DNA of 64,000 nucleotides from Anaerolineae bacterium (GTDB lineage Bacteria; Chloroflexota; Anaerolineae; 4572-78; J111): NCBI GenBank assembly GCA_016931895.1, contig JAFGDY010000011.1, positions 1 to 64,000 of the forward strand, read 5' to 3'. Shown piece by piece: positions 52,099 to 60,951 of this stretch (position 1 is its first letter; each line of letters starts with the position of its first letter). The notes under the pieces were generated by a model. It saw only the letters and a program-made list of their open reading frames with translations, ran no database searches and was not told where the DNA came from. The position numbers and the translations under genes were made by a program.

Positions 52099-52179
52099 TT
52101 TTTTATTGGCGCTCGTCAAATAAAGCCGCTGTCGGGGTTGCTTGCCAAGTGAACTGTTTCAGGGTATGCCAGTTTTTTT
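52078..52179. repeat. Direct repeat at the start of the DprA-like gene
   Basis: aactgtttcagagtatgcca (from 52078) recurs as aactgtttcagggtatgcca (from 52152), each followed by a T-run. The first copy is the coding start of the DprA-like gene; the second is a non-coding partial duplication between it and the PII-like gene. Confidence 0.85.
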
Positions 52180-52185
52180 GCGCAG

Positions 52186-52545
52186 TTATTTTTCGTCAGT
52201 ACGCAACCCCCAAACACCCTGTACCGGCACAACAAAAAGGATGCCAACATCCGGATTATTCAAAGGCCCGGTAACTTTTTCGGTTTCAACAACCAACGTG
52301 TCCACGTCAAAATCGTCGCGCACCACGCTAAATATAAGTTGGTGCGGGTCTTTTCGGCTTTGCAGGATGCTCTGCAACGAAACTACAAACGGCAAATCGT
52401 CGCGGCTGCCGTACTTCTTAATTTGGTGGCGTAGGCCGGCGCTATTTATAACCGTAACCCCCGGCACACCCAGCCTTAACCAAGTTTCAAAAACAACTTC
52501 AACATGTTGCGTTTCATCTATGACAAAGACAATAAGTTTAGCCAT
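52186..52545 (-). CDS. PII-like (GlnB-fold) signal protein
   Basis: A 119-residue protein: AKLIVFVIDETQHVEVVFETW, then a loop and VPGVTVINSAGL, RDDLPFVVSLQ, LIFSVVRDD and the end GILFVVPVQGVWGL. The ferredoxin-like pattern is that of PII-like proteins encoded with transporters. The T-loop is short and no Tyr for uridylylation is visible. The ATG at 52545 is supported by aggagaagg 4-7 nt upstream. It overlaps the antiporter gene by 8 bp, so the pair is surely translated together; regulation of the antiporter by a nucleotide ligand is an inference. Confidence 0.8.
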   Translation of the reverse strand: MAKLIVFVIDETQHVEVVFETWLRLGVPGVTVINSAGLRHQIKKYGSRDDLPFVVSLQSILQSRKDPHQLIFSVVRDDFDVDTLVVETEKVTGPLNNPDVGILFVVPVQGVWGLRTDEK

Positions 52546-53746
52546 GTACCTTCTCCTGTATGTTCTCCTGTTTGGGAAATACCATCCGTAATAGAGGGGG
52601 GGTAACAAAAGTTGTTACCAGCACCATCAACACCACGATGGTAAAAATATTATCGTCAATTATGCCAACCGATCTGGCGCCTATGCCCGCAATGATCAGG
52701 CCAACTTCACCCCGTGAAATCATGCCAACCCCCACCCGCAACGATTCCCTCCAGGTCATATTGCCTGCTTTTGCGCCCAAGCCGGCCCCTATCACCTTTG
52801 TGAGAACGGCCACCAGGCAAATGACTATAGCAAATATAAAATCGTTGGCGGAGAGCGAGCGAAGGTCTGCCGTTAAGCCGATGCTCACCAGGAACATGGG
52901 CACAAAAAAGGCATAAGCCATGGGGTAAATATCGCGCTCAATTTGGTGTTTAAGCGTGCTGCCCGACAGGGCCACTCCGGCAATAAAGGCGCCGGTAATA
53001 GCCGCCACTCCGCCCAGGGCTTCCGCCGCCCAGGCAAAGCCAAAAAAGCTGACAATCACCAACGACATAACCGGCGCGCTCACCGGGTATTCCTGTACGC
53101 GCCGGACGGCTCGCGGCAGAATCCACATGCCAAGTACAGACCCGCCAACAAGAAACAGCGTCATTCGGACAGCAATCCAAACCAGGCTCCACAGGCCGCC
53201 GCTTTCTCCCTGAGATAGTGTTAAAAAGGCTGAAAACACAATAATTGCCAGAACATCGTCAACCACTGCCGCGCCCAGTAAGGTCATTCCTTCCCGGCTG
53301 CGAAGTTTACCCAATTCCATCAACGTTTGCGCCGAAATGCTGACGGAGGTGGCGCTTAAAACAATACCAATAAATACAGCCTGGGTAAGACTATAACCGA
53401 ACATGAGCACAACGGCCAAACCCAATAAAATTGGCGCAATCACTCCCACTGTGCCGGCCAGAACGGCCGGTTTACCTGTTTTGGTAAGTTCCGACAGCTC
53501 AGTTTCAAGGCCGGCCACGAACATGAGAAATATTACACCTAATTCTCCCAGAACATGCACCGTTTCCGATATATGAAATTCTTCAAAGTAGGAATAGCCA
53601 AATACGTTAAGGATTGAAGGCCCCAGCAACAGGCCCACTACCAATCCCCCCAGTACAGCCGGTTGGCCAAGCCGTGTTGAAACCCAATTACCCAATTTGA
53701 AAACAGCAATGATCAGGGCTAAAGCTAATAATAAAGATGTAATCAT
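52538..53746 (-). CDS. CPA2-family cation/proton antiporter
   Basis: A 402-residue membrane protein with 12-13 helices: VLGGLVVGLLLGPSILN, the elevator-site region ATSVSISAQTLMELG and VVDDVLAIIVFSAF, where the Asp pair binds and exchanges ions, then AAITGAFIAGVALSGS and MISRGEVGLIIAGIG. No TrkA-N or TrkA-C regulatory domain is attached. It likely swaps Na+ or K+ for protons. The PII-like gene overlaps its end by 8 bp and may supply the missing regulation. Confidence 0.93.
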   Translation of the reverse strand: MITSLLLALALIIAVFKLGNWVSTRLGQPAVLGGLVVGLLLGPSILNVFGYSYFEEFHISETVHVLGELGVIFLMFVAGLETELSELTKTGKPAVLAGTVGVIAPILLGLAVVLMFGYSLTQAVFIGIVLSATSVSISAQTLMELGKLRSREGMTLLGAAVVDDVLAIIVFSAFLTLSQGESGGLWSLVWIAVRMTLFLVGGSVLGMWILPRAVRRVQEYPVSAPVMSLVIVSFFGFAWAAEALGGVAAITGAFIAGVALSGSTLKHQIERDIYPMAYAFFVPMFLVSIGLTADLRSLSANDFIFAIVICLVAVLTKVIGAGLGAKAGNMTWRESLRVGVGMISRGEVGLIIAGIGARSVGIIDDNIFTIVVLMVLVTTFVTPPLLRMVFPKQENIQEKVHG

Positions 53747-53856
53747 TTTTTCTCTAACTTTCGATTAATATTTTGAATGTGTTGAATACGCCAGCGCGTT
53801 ATGTAGAGGCGCGTGGCGACACAAATTCTTCAAGTTTTTTGCTCTAAGACACAAAC

Positions 53857-54576
53857 TCACTCCACCAGCAATCGAACAACGCAGGGTTCAGGGTAGTTGC
53901 CAATGGTGTCAACAACAACCAATCTAAATTCGTATTCTCCCGGGGAGACTGTGTCGGAGTTCCATGAACCTAACACGCCATCGAGCACAGGGTTATTAAA
54001 ACGTTGAATAAAGTTCCAGTCGTTGCCGCCGGAAACACGGAACTCAAATTTATAGTAGTCAAAATTGTCAATGCTGGCTGCGCCTGTAACCTGGACCACT
54101 CCGCTTACAGGCGCTCCGTCGCCGGGTTGGGTAATGGTAACGCCCGGATGGGGGCAAGCGGGCGGCGCGCCCTGGACCGCCGGCGGGGTTGGCGTCGGCG
54201 TTTCCCCAATAAAAACAGTTGGCGGCGGCAGTGGCGTGGCGGTGGGCGTGGGGGTAGGGAGGAGGGGCGGCGGGGTGGGGGTGGGGGGGAGGTCGAGCAT
54301 GGGGGTGGGGGTGGGCGTGTTGGGGGGAGGAGGGAGAAGGGGGGGTGTTACCAGGCTTACGTAATAAACGCCCAGCATGAGGCCCAAAACAATTGTCAAG
54401 CCTATGAAGGCGCGGTTCATCCGGGCCCGGGTATTTTCCCGCTCTAAGGTAAAAATGGAACGGGCGCGGTCTTTACGGGCCAGCCACATTAATCTGAGAA
54501 AGAAGAGCGCAATCAGCCCTAAACCGATATAAATCCAGGTGTCAAAGGCAACAATTGGCCTGAGAAATTCTAACAT
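53857..54576 (-). CDS. Membrane-anchored protein with Pro/Thr linker and Ig-like domain
   Basis: A 239-residue protein with two N-terminal membrane helices (about 14-32 and 55-78) separated by a basic loop, a long linker rich in Pro and Thr (PTPTPMLDLPPTPTPPP-type, about 85-145), and a C-terminal beta-sandwich of about 90 residues (VTITQPGDGAPVSGVVQVTG, then YYKFEFRVSGG and GEYEFRLVVVDTIGN). The latter resembles Ig-like/Big domains. It probably presents this domain outside the cell. No enzymatic motif. It lies between the antiporter and xerC/D genes on the same strand, with its own gaps of about 110 and 174 bp. Confidence 0.75.
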   Translation of the reverse strand: MLEFLRPIVAFDTWIYIGLGLIALFFLRLMWLARKDRARSIFTLERENTRARMNRAFIGLTIVLGLMLGVYYVSLVTPPLLPPPPNTPTPTPMLDLPPTPTPPPLLPTPTPTATPLPPPTVFIGETPTPTPPAVQGAPPACPHPGVTITQPGDGAPVSGVVQVTGAASIDNFDYYKFEFRVSGGNDWNFIQRFNNPVLDGVLGSWNSDTVSPGEYEFRLVVVDTIGNYPEPCVVRLLVE

Positions 54577-54683
54577 GCCGGTTTTATGTGTTCCTTAGGC
54601 TTACCTCAAAAATTGAACCTACAGAGTATACAAATAGGCATAAATAGAAGCAAATTATTTAACGCTGCTTGCAGCGCAGCCAT

Positions 54684-54720
54684 AAAAAATGCAGAGCCAA
54701 TCAAACTGCGGCTCTGCATT
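54684..54720 (-). terminator. Terminator of the xerC/D gene
   Basis: Stem aatgcagagcc (54688-54698) with ggctctgcatt (54710-54720), followed by a T-run on the minus strand. It lies 31 bp after the recombinase stop. Confidence 0.92.
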
Positions 54721-54750
54721 AGCTTTTACAAAAAATCCTAAATTTAGAAT

Positions 54751-55632
54751 TTAGCTTTCTCGATTGAGATGCGTATAGACCTGGGTGGTAGAAATATTAG
54801 CGTGTCCTAATAATTTTTGAATATCTTGCAGTGATTTACCCTGGCTTAGTTTATGGGCGGCAAAGGAATGACGCAACGTATGCGGGGTAACCTCGGCTGA
54901 AATACCAACGGTTTCAACATAATGTTTGATAATCAACCATAAACCCTGGCGGGTGAGCCGCTGACCACGATTGTTCAGAAAGAGGGCGGGTTCTTCCGGG
55001 TCATGCAGCAATTGGTCGCGGCCGTTATTGATATAATCTTTTAATATTTTCAGGGTTGACTCAGAAATGGGAATGACTCGATCTCTGGCATTACTTCTTT
55101 TGCTACGGACCCGAACCGTACCACCGTTATTTTCAAATTCAATATCAGACACATCCAGCGATACCAACTCGGTGACCCGCATGCCGGAGGCGTAAAGCAT
55201 TTCCAGCAAGGCCAGGTCGCGTTGGGCTTTATAACCGCTTTCTTTGGCCGGGGCTTGTAACAGCCGCTCAACTTCGCCAGGGGTCATTGCTTTGGGAAGG
55301 CGTTTTTTGACCTTGGGGGAATCAAGGGCAAAGGTGGGGTCTTCTTTTATATCGCCTTCTGCTACCAGAAAATGAAAGAAGGATTTGATGGCAGCCACTT
55401 TTCGGGCTACGGTTGAAGAAGCATATTCGCCGCTGTTTTTTAGATGCTCAATGTAATCAACAACGCTTTTTTTGTCTACCTGGACCCAGCTTTCTGGTTT
55501 TTGAGTCTGCTTGTCGGCCTGAAGATGGTGATAGAATTGATTGAGGTCGTTTTGATAGGCGGCAATGGTATTTTCTGCGTATTTTTTCTCCGCCTCCAGG
55601 AAGTTCAGAAAGCTCTGGACTCTGTCTTTCAT
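54751..55632 (-). CDS. Site-specific tyrosine recombinase XerC/XerD
   Basis: A 293-residue recombinase, of XerC/D length. The N-terminal SAM-like core-binding domain (FLNFLEAEKKYAENTIAAYQNDL, piece KKYAENTIAAYQNDL) is followed by the catalytic domain with the active-site Arg in GMRVTEL, HTLRHSFAAH, LLGHANIST and nucleophile Tyr in VYTHLN. It resolves chromosome dimers at dif. XerC and XerD cannot be told apart by eye. It has no phage or integron neighbours, so it is a housekeeping gene rather than a mobile one. A good terminator ends it. Confidence 0.9.
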   Translation of the reverse strand: MKDRVQSFLNFLEAEKKYAENTIAAYQNDLNQFYHHLQADKQTQKPESWVQVDKKSVVDYIEHLKNSGEYASSTVARKVAAIKSFFHFLVAEGDIKEDPTFALDSPKVKKRLPKAMTPGEVERLLQAPAKESGYKAQRDLALLEMLYASGMRVTELVSLDVSDIEFENNGGTVRVRSKRSNARDRVIPISESTLKILKDYINNGRDQLLHDPEEPALFLNNRGQRLTRQGLWLIIKHYVETVGISAEVTPHTLRHSFAAHKLSQGKSLQDIQKLLGHANISTTQVYTHLNRES

Positions 55633-55762
55633 TGCCTACTCCTTATACGCCGCTAGCTGGATAAAAAGGGGAATTAACCACCTCCATTTTACCAAAACTT
55701 TCCATAACTATCAAGTTATCAATTCACAATTTAACGTTGTTTGTCTTGATTTGGGCATGCCG

Positions 55763-56690
55763 TTACTCGTCTTCCATATCTTCAAAAAGGTCGCCCAATT
55801 CCCGCTCCCACACCTCATCGAGCGGCATAAAGGTCATTTCGGTAAAGTCTTCGGCCAACTTCTCTATATACTCTTTTACATTAACTTGAGGCAACTTGCT
55901 TTCCAGTTCAGCAATTTTAACCTCCATTGAGGTCAGGAGAGCATCACTTTCTTGCTCAAGGCCGGCCAAATCAAGGCCCAAATTGAACATATAATTAAAT
56001 CTTCGCATCAGGTCGTACCAGGCTTTAAAATCCGTCTCAATTCTGATTCCTTGCTGTAAAGATAATGATAGCTGGCCAAAATCATAAGCCGGCACCATGG
56101 CATAAAACACTAAAAACTCTATTTCTCTTTGTTCAGCCTTGTCCACCAGGTACGTGCCAATGGTTGTCCCTCCCTCGTAGTTGGAGAACTTAACGGCATA
56201 CTTGGCCAACTCGGCCTGCATCCGCCGCAGGCTATAAACACACGACACTTCCCGGTCTTTATTATACGGCATAGGGCCATACACCCCCCCCCACCGCCGC
56301 CACCCGTTTAACATGCAGCGCCTCCACCACATCAAAAAATGACTCGGCGTACTGGTCGGCATGCAGGTGAGGCTCATCGCCCAAAAAAATGACCAATCCT
56401 TTTTTATCGTCGCCCGTGTAAAAGAATTCATTTTTATGCACTTGTAGGGATTGCCGGTATCCCTCTTTCAGTTTTATCTCCGGCCGCAAAAAGTGATGCG
56501 TGCCGGGGATTTGGAACAGGTAAGACCCCTCGGCGTTTAGCTGGCCAATTTTTCTGGCTCCCATCTGCTCAATGAGGTATTGGGGCAAACCCGATGAAAT
56601 AGAGCCGGCGTCGGCCCATTGGTGCCAGCCCACAATCATATATTTCTCTTGAGCCTTCGGTTTTTCCCACAGTTCAATCAGGTCAGCCAT
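55763..56690 (-). pseudogene. PAC2-family protein, frameshifted at a run of nine G
   Basis: The first part (from 56690; MADLIELWEKPKAQ, GLPQYLIEQM, LVIFLGDEPH, RVAAVGG) and the second (VYGPMPYNKDREVS, VKFSNYEGG, then FYAMVPAYDFGQ, ELGDLFEDMEDE) together form one PAC2 (proteasome assembly chaperone-like) protein of about 308 residues, as found in Actinobacteria and Chloroflexota. The frames switch at a C9 run on the plus strand (56284-56292); one G fewer would restore AVGG-VYGPMPYN. Either a sequencing error, a true mutation or slippage-controlled expression explains it. Apart from this the gene looks intact. A divergent gap upstream has a MITE. Confidence 0.85.
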
Positions 56691-56786
56691 ATCGGTTCAC
56701 CTCCAAAATCTGTATAACTATAGCTTACCTTTAAACCGACAAAGAGTAAAGCCGCAAACCTTTTTTAGACATAACTATTGTTGGAT

Positions 56787-56890
56787 GGGGTTGCGGATGC
56801 GTCCCAAATTTTGGCGTAGGGACAGGGCAATGTCCTGTCCCTACTACCCTATGACCTAAAAATTGGGGCAGACCCAGAGAGGGTTGCCCC
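56787..56890. repeat. MITE-like nested inverted repeat
   Basis: Outer blocks ggatgcgtcccaaatttt and aaaaattggggcagaccc pair imperfectly; the inner hairpin gtagggacagg / cctgtccctac (56816-56826, 56834-56844) is perfect. The outer ends resemble the inner ends of the element at 41611-41740. Confidence 0.75.
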
Positions 56891-56951
56891 AGTTTCACCC
56901 TTCAAGGCAAATCGTGGTATAATTCTGTTTTATCTTGGTCAGGAGCATCCT

Positions 56952-57926
56952 GTGCAACAGTTGATTTTGTGGTTCATCGTAGCCGGTTTAATGGCCGCTT
57001 GTGGCAGCAGGCCCACCCCCACGCCAACAGCAAGCCCTCCCGCCGGAGCCGTCTCTTTAACCAAAACAATTACCCGCACCCCCACCCCCCGCGCCACCTC
57101 AACGCCTCGCCCGGCCACGCCTATGGCCTCCCCCACCGCCACCGTCACACCCACGCCGGTCATTTACGTTATCCAGTCGGGCGACACTTTGCTTGATATT
57201 GCCATTCGTTTTGAGCGCTCTACGGAGGCCATTCAAGAGGCCAACGGCATTGTGGACCCCCGTTTTTTACAAATTGGGCAAGAGTTGATTATCCCCCCGC
57301 CCAAAGAGGATCCAACCGACCCGCCTACTCCCACCCCTACCCCACCGCCTCTGGTGGTAGAGGCGGTTAATTTTCAGGAAGCGCCGCCCGGCGTTTTGTG
57401 GTGCCTGGGCAGGGTAAACAATCCCGGCAGCAAGCTCCTGGCGGAAGTGGTTATTGAAGCGGCGCTCTATGACGAGGCCGGTGGGTTGTTGGCCAGAGAG
57501 GCCGCTTTTACCCAATTGGATGTAATTCAACCGGGGCAAGCAGTTCCTTTTGCCATTTTGTTCAATACTCCGCCCGGCAGCTTTGCCCAATACCAGGTTG
57601 CTGCCGTCTCCGGCATTCCTGTTTCAACGCAAGCCCGCTACTATTATGACCTGGAAGCTTTTGATTTGCACGGTTCTCAAACAGACGTAGCCACCTATCG
57701 TTTAACCGGGCAACTGCGTAACCGGGGGCCGGTTGACGCCGAAGCGATTCGCCTGGTGGCCGTAGTTTACGATGAAGATGGCCGCGTTTTGGCTCAACGC
57801 CAGGCCGAATTGGCGGTTGAATTGCTCAAAGCCGGCGCCATTACTCCTTTTGTGGCAGATTTGATTCTGCCCCATGGCGTTGTAAATCATTATGAAGTGC
57901 TGGCCCAGGGCTTAAAAGTACAATAA
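56952..57926 (+). CDS. LysM-domain lipoprotein
   Basis: A 324-residue lipoprotein. The signal peptide ends at Cys17 (GLMAAC), then comes a Thr/Pro linker, a LysM peptidoglycan-binding module (about residues 74-117, YVIQSGDTLLDIAIRFERS and LQIGQELIIPP), a second linker, and two FxLYD-like beta domains (AVNFQEAPPGVLWCLGRVNNPG and TYRLTGQLRNRGPVDAEAIRLVAVVYD). It would be membrane-anchored and grip the cell wall. It starts at a GTG with aggagcat about 8 nt upstream. Confidence 0.88.
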   Translation: MQQLILWFIVAGLMAACGSRPTPTPTASPPAGAVSLTKTITRTPTPRATSTPRPATPMASPTATVTPTPVIYVIQSGDTLLDIAIRFERSTEAIQEANGIVDPRFLQIGQELIIPPPKEDPTDPPTPTPTPPPLVVEAVNFQEAPPGVLWCLGRVNNPGSKLLAEVVIEAALYDEAGGLLAREAAFTQLDVIQPGQAVPFAILFNTPPGSFAQYQVAAVSGIPVSTQARYYYDLEAFDLHGSQTDVATYRLTGQLRNRGPVDAEAIRLVAVVYDEDGRVLAQRQAELAVELLKAGAITPFVADLILPHGVVNHYEVLAQGLKVQ

Positions 57927-58023
57927 GTGCAGGTCGCCATTATGTTAGTACCTTCTACTCTGTTGTCATACCCGGCAAATGCGATTATACTAACTTATGT
58001 ATTGATTCACGCTTTCACCGCCT

Positions 58024-58087
58024 GCCCCTGACCCCCTGTCTTAAAATTTCCCAAACAAAGGAACCAAGATGCGCAGGGGCGTTTTTT
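58024..58087 (+). terminator. Possible terminator with a long loop
   Basis: gcccctg (58024-58030) can pair with caggggc (58074-58080), followed by seven T. The 43-nt loop makes this a weak call. Confidence 0.3.
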
Positions 58088-58108
58088 TGATTGAGATAGT
58101 AAAGCCTG

Positions 58109-60949
58109 ATGAATAGCCCATCGCTACAACTTTCTGCCTATACCCAAAAAGAACTGGATGAAATCAAAGAAAAATTCAACCAGTTAACCCAAACGTCCTT
58201 TCCCGGCATTCTGATGCACAAAAAGGTCAGAATTTTGCACGCCGACCCCGCTCTGGCCGCCATGTTTGGCTATACTACCGCCGAACTGGAGGGCATGACG
58301 GTTTTAGAATTATCAACCCCGGAAGGACGCGAGATTGTTTTAAAAAACACCCTTTTAAAACACGAAAAACCTTACCAACTCCTTGGCCTCAAAAAAGACG
58401 GGGCTATTTCCCCCATTGAAATTTTCGGCCGTGTCCTCACTTATCAAGGCCACATCATCAGCGTCATCGCCATCCGAGAAGCTACCGGATATGAACCGGC
58501 GGAAATATTGGCCGCCCTCCAAAAAACCAAAGAAGAACTGAACACCAGCCTGACCGGCGGCAGGACCACCCAGTTACGATTTTCTAATGAACAGTTGCGG
58601 CTTGAACTTGATGAACGCGCTCAAATGGAGGCTGAACTCCGGGTTAGAGCGCGCCAACAGGCTGCCGTGGCCGAACTGGGGCAGCGGGCTTTGGTGGGCA
58701 CCCCTCTGCCGGCGCTGATGGATGAAGCGGTATTGCTGGCGGCGCAAACCCTGGCCGTGGAACATGTTAAAATTCAGGAACTTCTGCCGGATAAAAATAT
58801 TCTGTTAGTGCGGGCGGGTGTTGGCTGGAAAAAAAGCTTTCCAGACGAAACCACTATGATGGTCAATATTAACTCCCAAGCCGGTTACACCTTACTTTCT
58901 GGCGGCCCGGTCATTGTGGAAAACTTGGATGAAGAAACTCGTTTTAAACCCTCTGCCCTGCTGCTGGAGCATCAAGTGATCAGCGGCATGAGCGTTATCA
59001 TCTACGGCCATGATGAACCTTTTGGGGTTTTAGGAGCGCATACCACCAGGCCGCACACATTTACCGAAGATGACATCCATTTTCTGCAAGCCATCGCCAA
59101 TGTGTTGGCGGCGTCCATTGAAAACACGCGCCTGTTGGCCGAAACAAAACGGCGGGCCGAACAATTGGCCGTGCTACACGAGTTAGACCGGGCCATTACC
59201 ACCAGCCTGCGTTTATCCGACATCTATTATGCCTTTGCCCAGCACGCTATCCGTTTACTGGCTTATGATTGCATGTCTATTGCCCTGCTGGAAGATGATC
59301 ACCTGCGGGTAGTTTACGTTACCGATAAAAAGGACCGTAGCCCAATCTTGGCCGAAGGGAATACCCTGCCGCGCCAGGGGTCGGCCATGGGCTGGGTAAC
59401 AGCAGAGGGACAACCGCTGCTGCGACATAACGTGGCCGCCGACCCCCGTTTTGCCGAGGATGAATTACTGCTTGCCCACAACATTCAATCGAGCATGATC
59501 GTGCCCCTGCGGTTCAAAGGCCAGGTTATTGGCACCTGGAACATTGGTGCCCAAAAGATAGACGCCTACAGCCCGGAGGACCTGGAAATTGCTCAATCAA
59601 TGGCCGACCAACTGGCCATTGTCATTGAGAATGCCCGCCTGTTTCAACAGGCCAAACAAGAAATTGCCGAGCGCCAGCGGGCCGAAGCTGCCCTGGAAGA
59701 AGAACGCGCCTTACTGGCCCAACGAGTGGCCGAGCGGACGATGGATTTACAGGTAGCCAACGAGGAACTGGCCCGGGCGGCTCGCCTGAAAGATGAATTT
59801 TTGGCCGGCATGAGCCACGAACTCCGCACGCCGCTGACCGCCGTTTTGGGAATGGCTGAAATTTTAAAAGTGGGCGTTTATGGCCAGCTTACCGAGAGGC
59901 AGACGAAAGCTATCAACAATATTGACGAAAGCGGCCACCATCTGCTGGCCCTCATTAACGATATTCTGGACCTCTCAAAAATCGAGGCAAACAAGTTGGA
60001 CCTGGAGATCAAACCTGTCTCGGTGGAGGCGGTCTGCCAGAGCAGTTTGCAATTTATCAAACAGAACGCCCATAAAAAAAGTATAAAAGTATCCTACACG
60101 CTCGATAAGGCGGTAGCGGTGCTGCCGGTTGATCAACTCCGTCTCAAACAAATTTTGGTGAATTTATTAAGCAACGCCGTTAAATTTACGCCGCCAGGCG
60201 GAAAAATCGGCCTGGAGGTAGAGGGGGATGCGACCCGGCAATGGGTCCACTTTACGGTATGGGATACCGGCATTGGTATTTCCCGGGCAGATTTGCCCCG
60301 CTTATTTGAACCGTTTGTGCAATTGGATAGCAAACTCTCCCGGCAATATTCGGGCACCGGCCTGGGCCTGGCCCTGGTGAGCCGGATGGCCAAAATGCAC
60401 GGCGGAAAAGTTAAGGTAGAGAGCGAAGTTGGACAGGGCAGCCGTTTTACGGTTACATTACCCTGGTCTGAACCGCTTAAAACAGTGACGGCAGATGAAG
60501 CCCCGCCGGCCACAGACAATGCGGTAATCCAGGTTGATTTGCCGGCCCCAACAAAGGCCCAAAATCCTCTGATTTTACTGGCCGAAGATGAAGCCGCCAC
60601 CGCCTCTCTTTTAACCGATTATTTACAGACCAATGGCTACCGGCTTATTACGGCCCAAAATGGCCTCGAAGTACTGGCCCAGGCGAAACAGAACAAACCG
60701 GCGCTGATTCTGATGGATATTCAGATGCCGGAGATGGATGGTCTGGAGGCCATCCATCACTTGCGAGCCGACGCCGAGTTATCAACCATTCCCGTGATTG
60801 CCCTCACCGCCCTGGCCATGCCCGGCGACCGGGAACGATGCCTGGCCGCGGGCGCAAATGATTACTTTAGCAAGCCGGTCAAGCTGAAACAACTTGTTGC
60901 GGCTATTGAAACCCAAATCAAACCAGGAACAGCCCCACCCCAGGGATAA
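58109..60949 (+). CDS. Hybrid histidine kinase (PAS-GAF-GAF-HisKA-HATPase-REC)
   Basis: A 946-residue soluble kinase. Order: PAS (about 25-130, ILHADPALAAMFGYTTAELEGM), coiled coil (about 140-195), GAF 1 (about 195-345), GAF 2 (about 375-530), a coiled coil, HisKA with His570 in GMSHELRTPLTAVLG, HATPase with NLLSNAVKFTPPGG and GTGLGLALVSRMAKMHGG, and a receiver with Asp870 in LILMDIQMPEMDG. No membrane segment is seen. The next gene starts 2 bp after the stop, so the two are one operon. The phosphate may pass from His570 to Asp870 or to the receiver of the next protein. Confidence 0.93.
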   Translation: MNSPSLQLSAYTQKELDEIKEKFNQLTQTSFPGILMHKKVRILHADPALAAMFGYTTAELEGMTVLELSTPEGREIVLKNTLLKHEKPYQLLGLKKDGAISPIEIFGRVLTYQGHIISVIAIREATGYEPAEILAALQKTKEELNTSLTGGRTTQLRFSNEQLRLELDERAQMEAELRVRARQQAAVAELGQRALVGTPLPALMDEAVLLAAQTLAVEHVKIQELLPDKNILLVRAGVGWKKSFPDETTMMVNINSQAGYTLLSGGPVIVENLDEETRFKPSALLLEHQVISGMSVIIYGHDEPFGVLGAHTTRPHTFTEDDIHFLQAIANVLAASIENTRLLAETKRRAEQLAVLHELDRAITTSLRLSDIYYAFAQHAIRLLAYDCMSIALLEDDHLRVVYVTDKKDRSPILAEGNTLPRQGSAMGWVTAEGQPLLRHNVAADPRFAEDELLLAHNIQSSMIVPLRFKGQVIGTWNIGAQKIDAYSPEDLEIAQSMADQLAIVIENARLFQQAKQEIAERQRAEAALEEERALLAQRVAERTMDLQVANEELARAARLKDEFLAGMSHELRTPLTAVLGMAEILKVGVYGQLTERQTKAINNIDESGHHLLALINDILDLSKIEANKLDLEIKPVSVEAVCQSSLQFIKQNAHKKSIKVSYTLDKAVAVLPVDQLRLKQILVNLLSNAVKFTPPGGKIGLEVEGDATRQWVHFTVWDTGIGISRADLPRLFEPFVQLDSKLSRQYSGTGLGLALVSRMAKMHGGKVKVESEVGQGSRFTVTLPWSEPLKTVTADEAPPATDNAVIQVDLPAPTKAQNPLILLAEDEAATASLLTDYLQTNGYRLITAQNGLEVLAQAKQNKPALILMDIQMPEMDGLEAIHHLRADAELSTIPVIALTALAMPGDRERCLAAGANDYFSKPVKLKQLVAAIETQIKPGTAPPQG

Positions 60950-60951
60950 CT

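Noticed and set aside
54751-55632. Phage or integron integrase
   Set aside because: Length and motifs fit XerC/D and no mobile-element genes or att repeats flank it.
56262-56431. Two separate PAC2-type genes
   Set aside because: Each half alone lacks part of the family fold and they join exactly at a homopolymer run, so it is one frameshifted gene.
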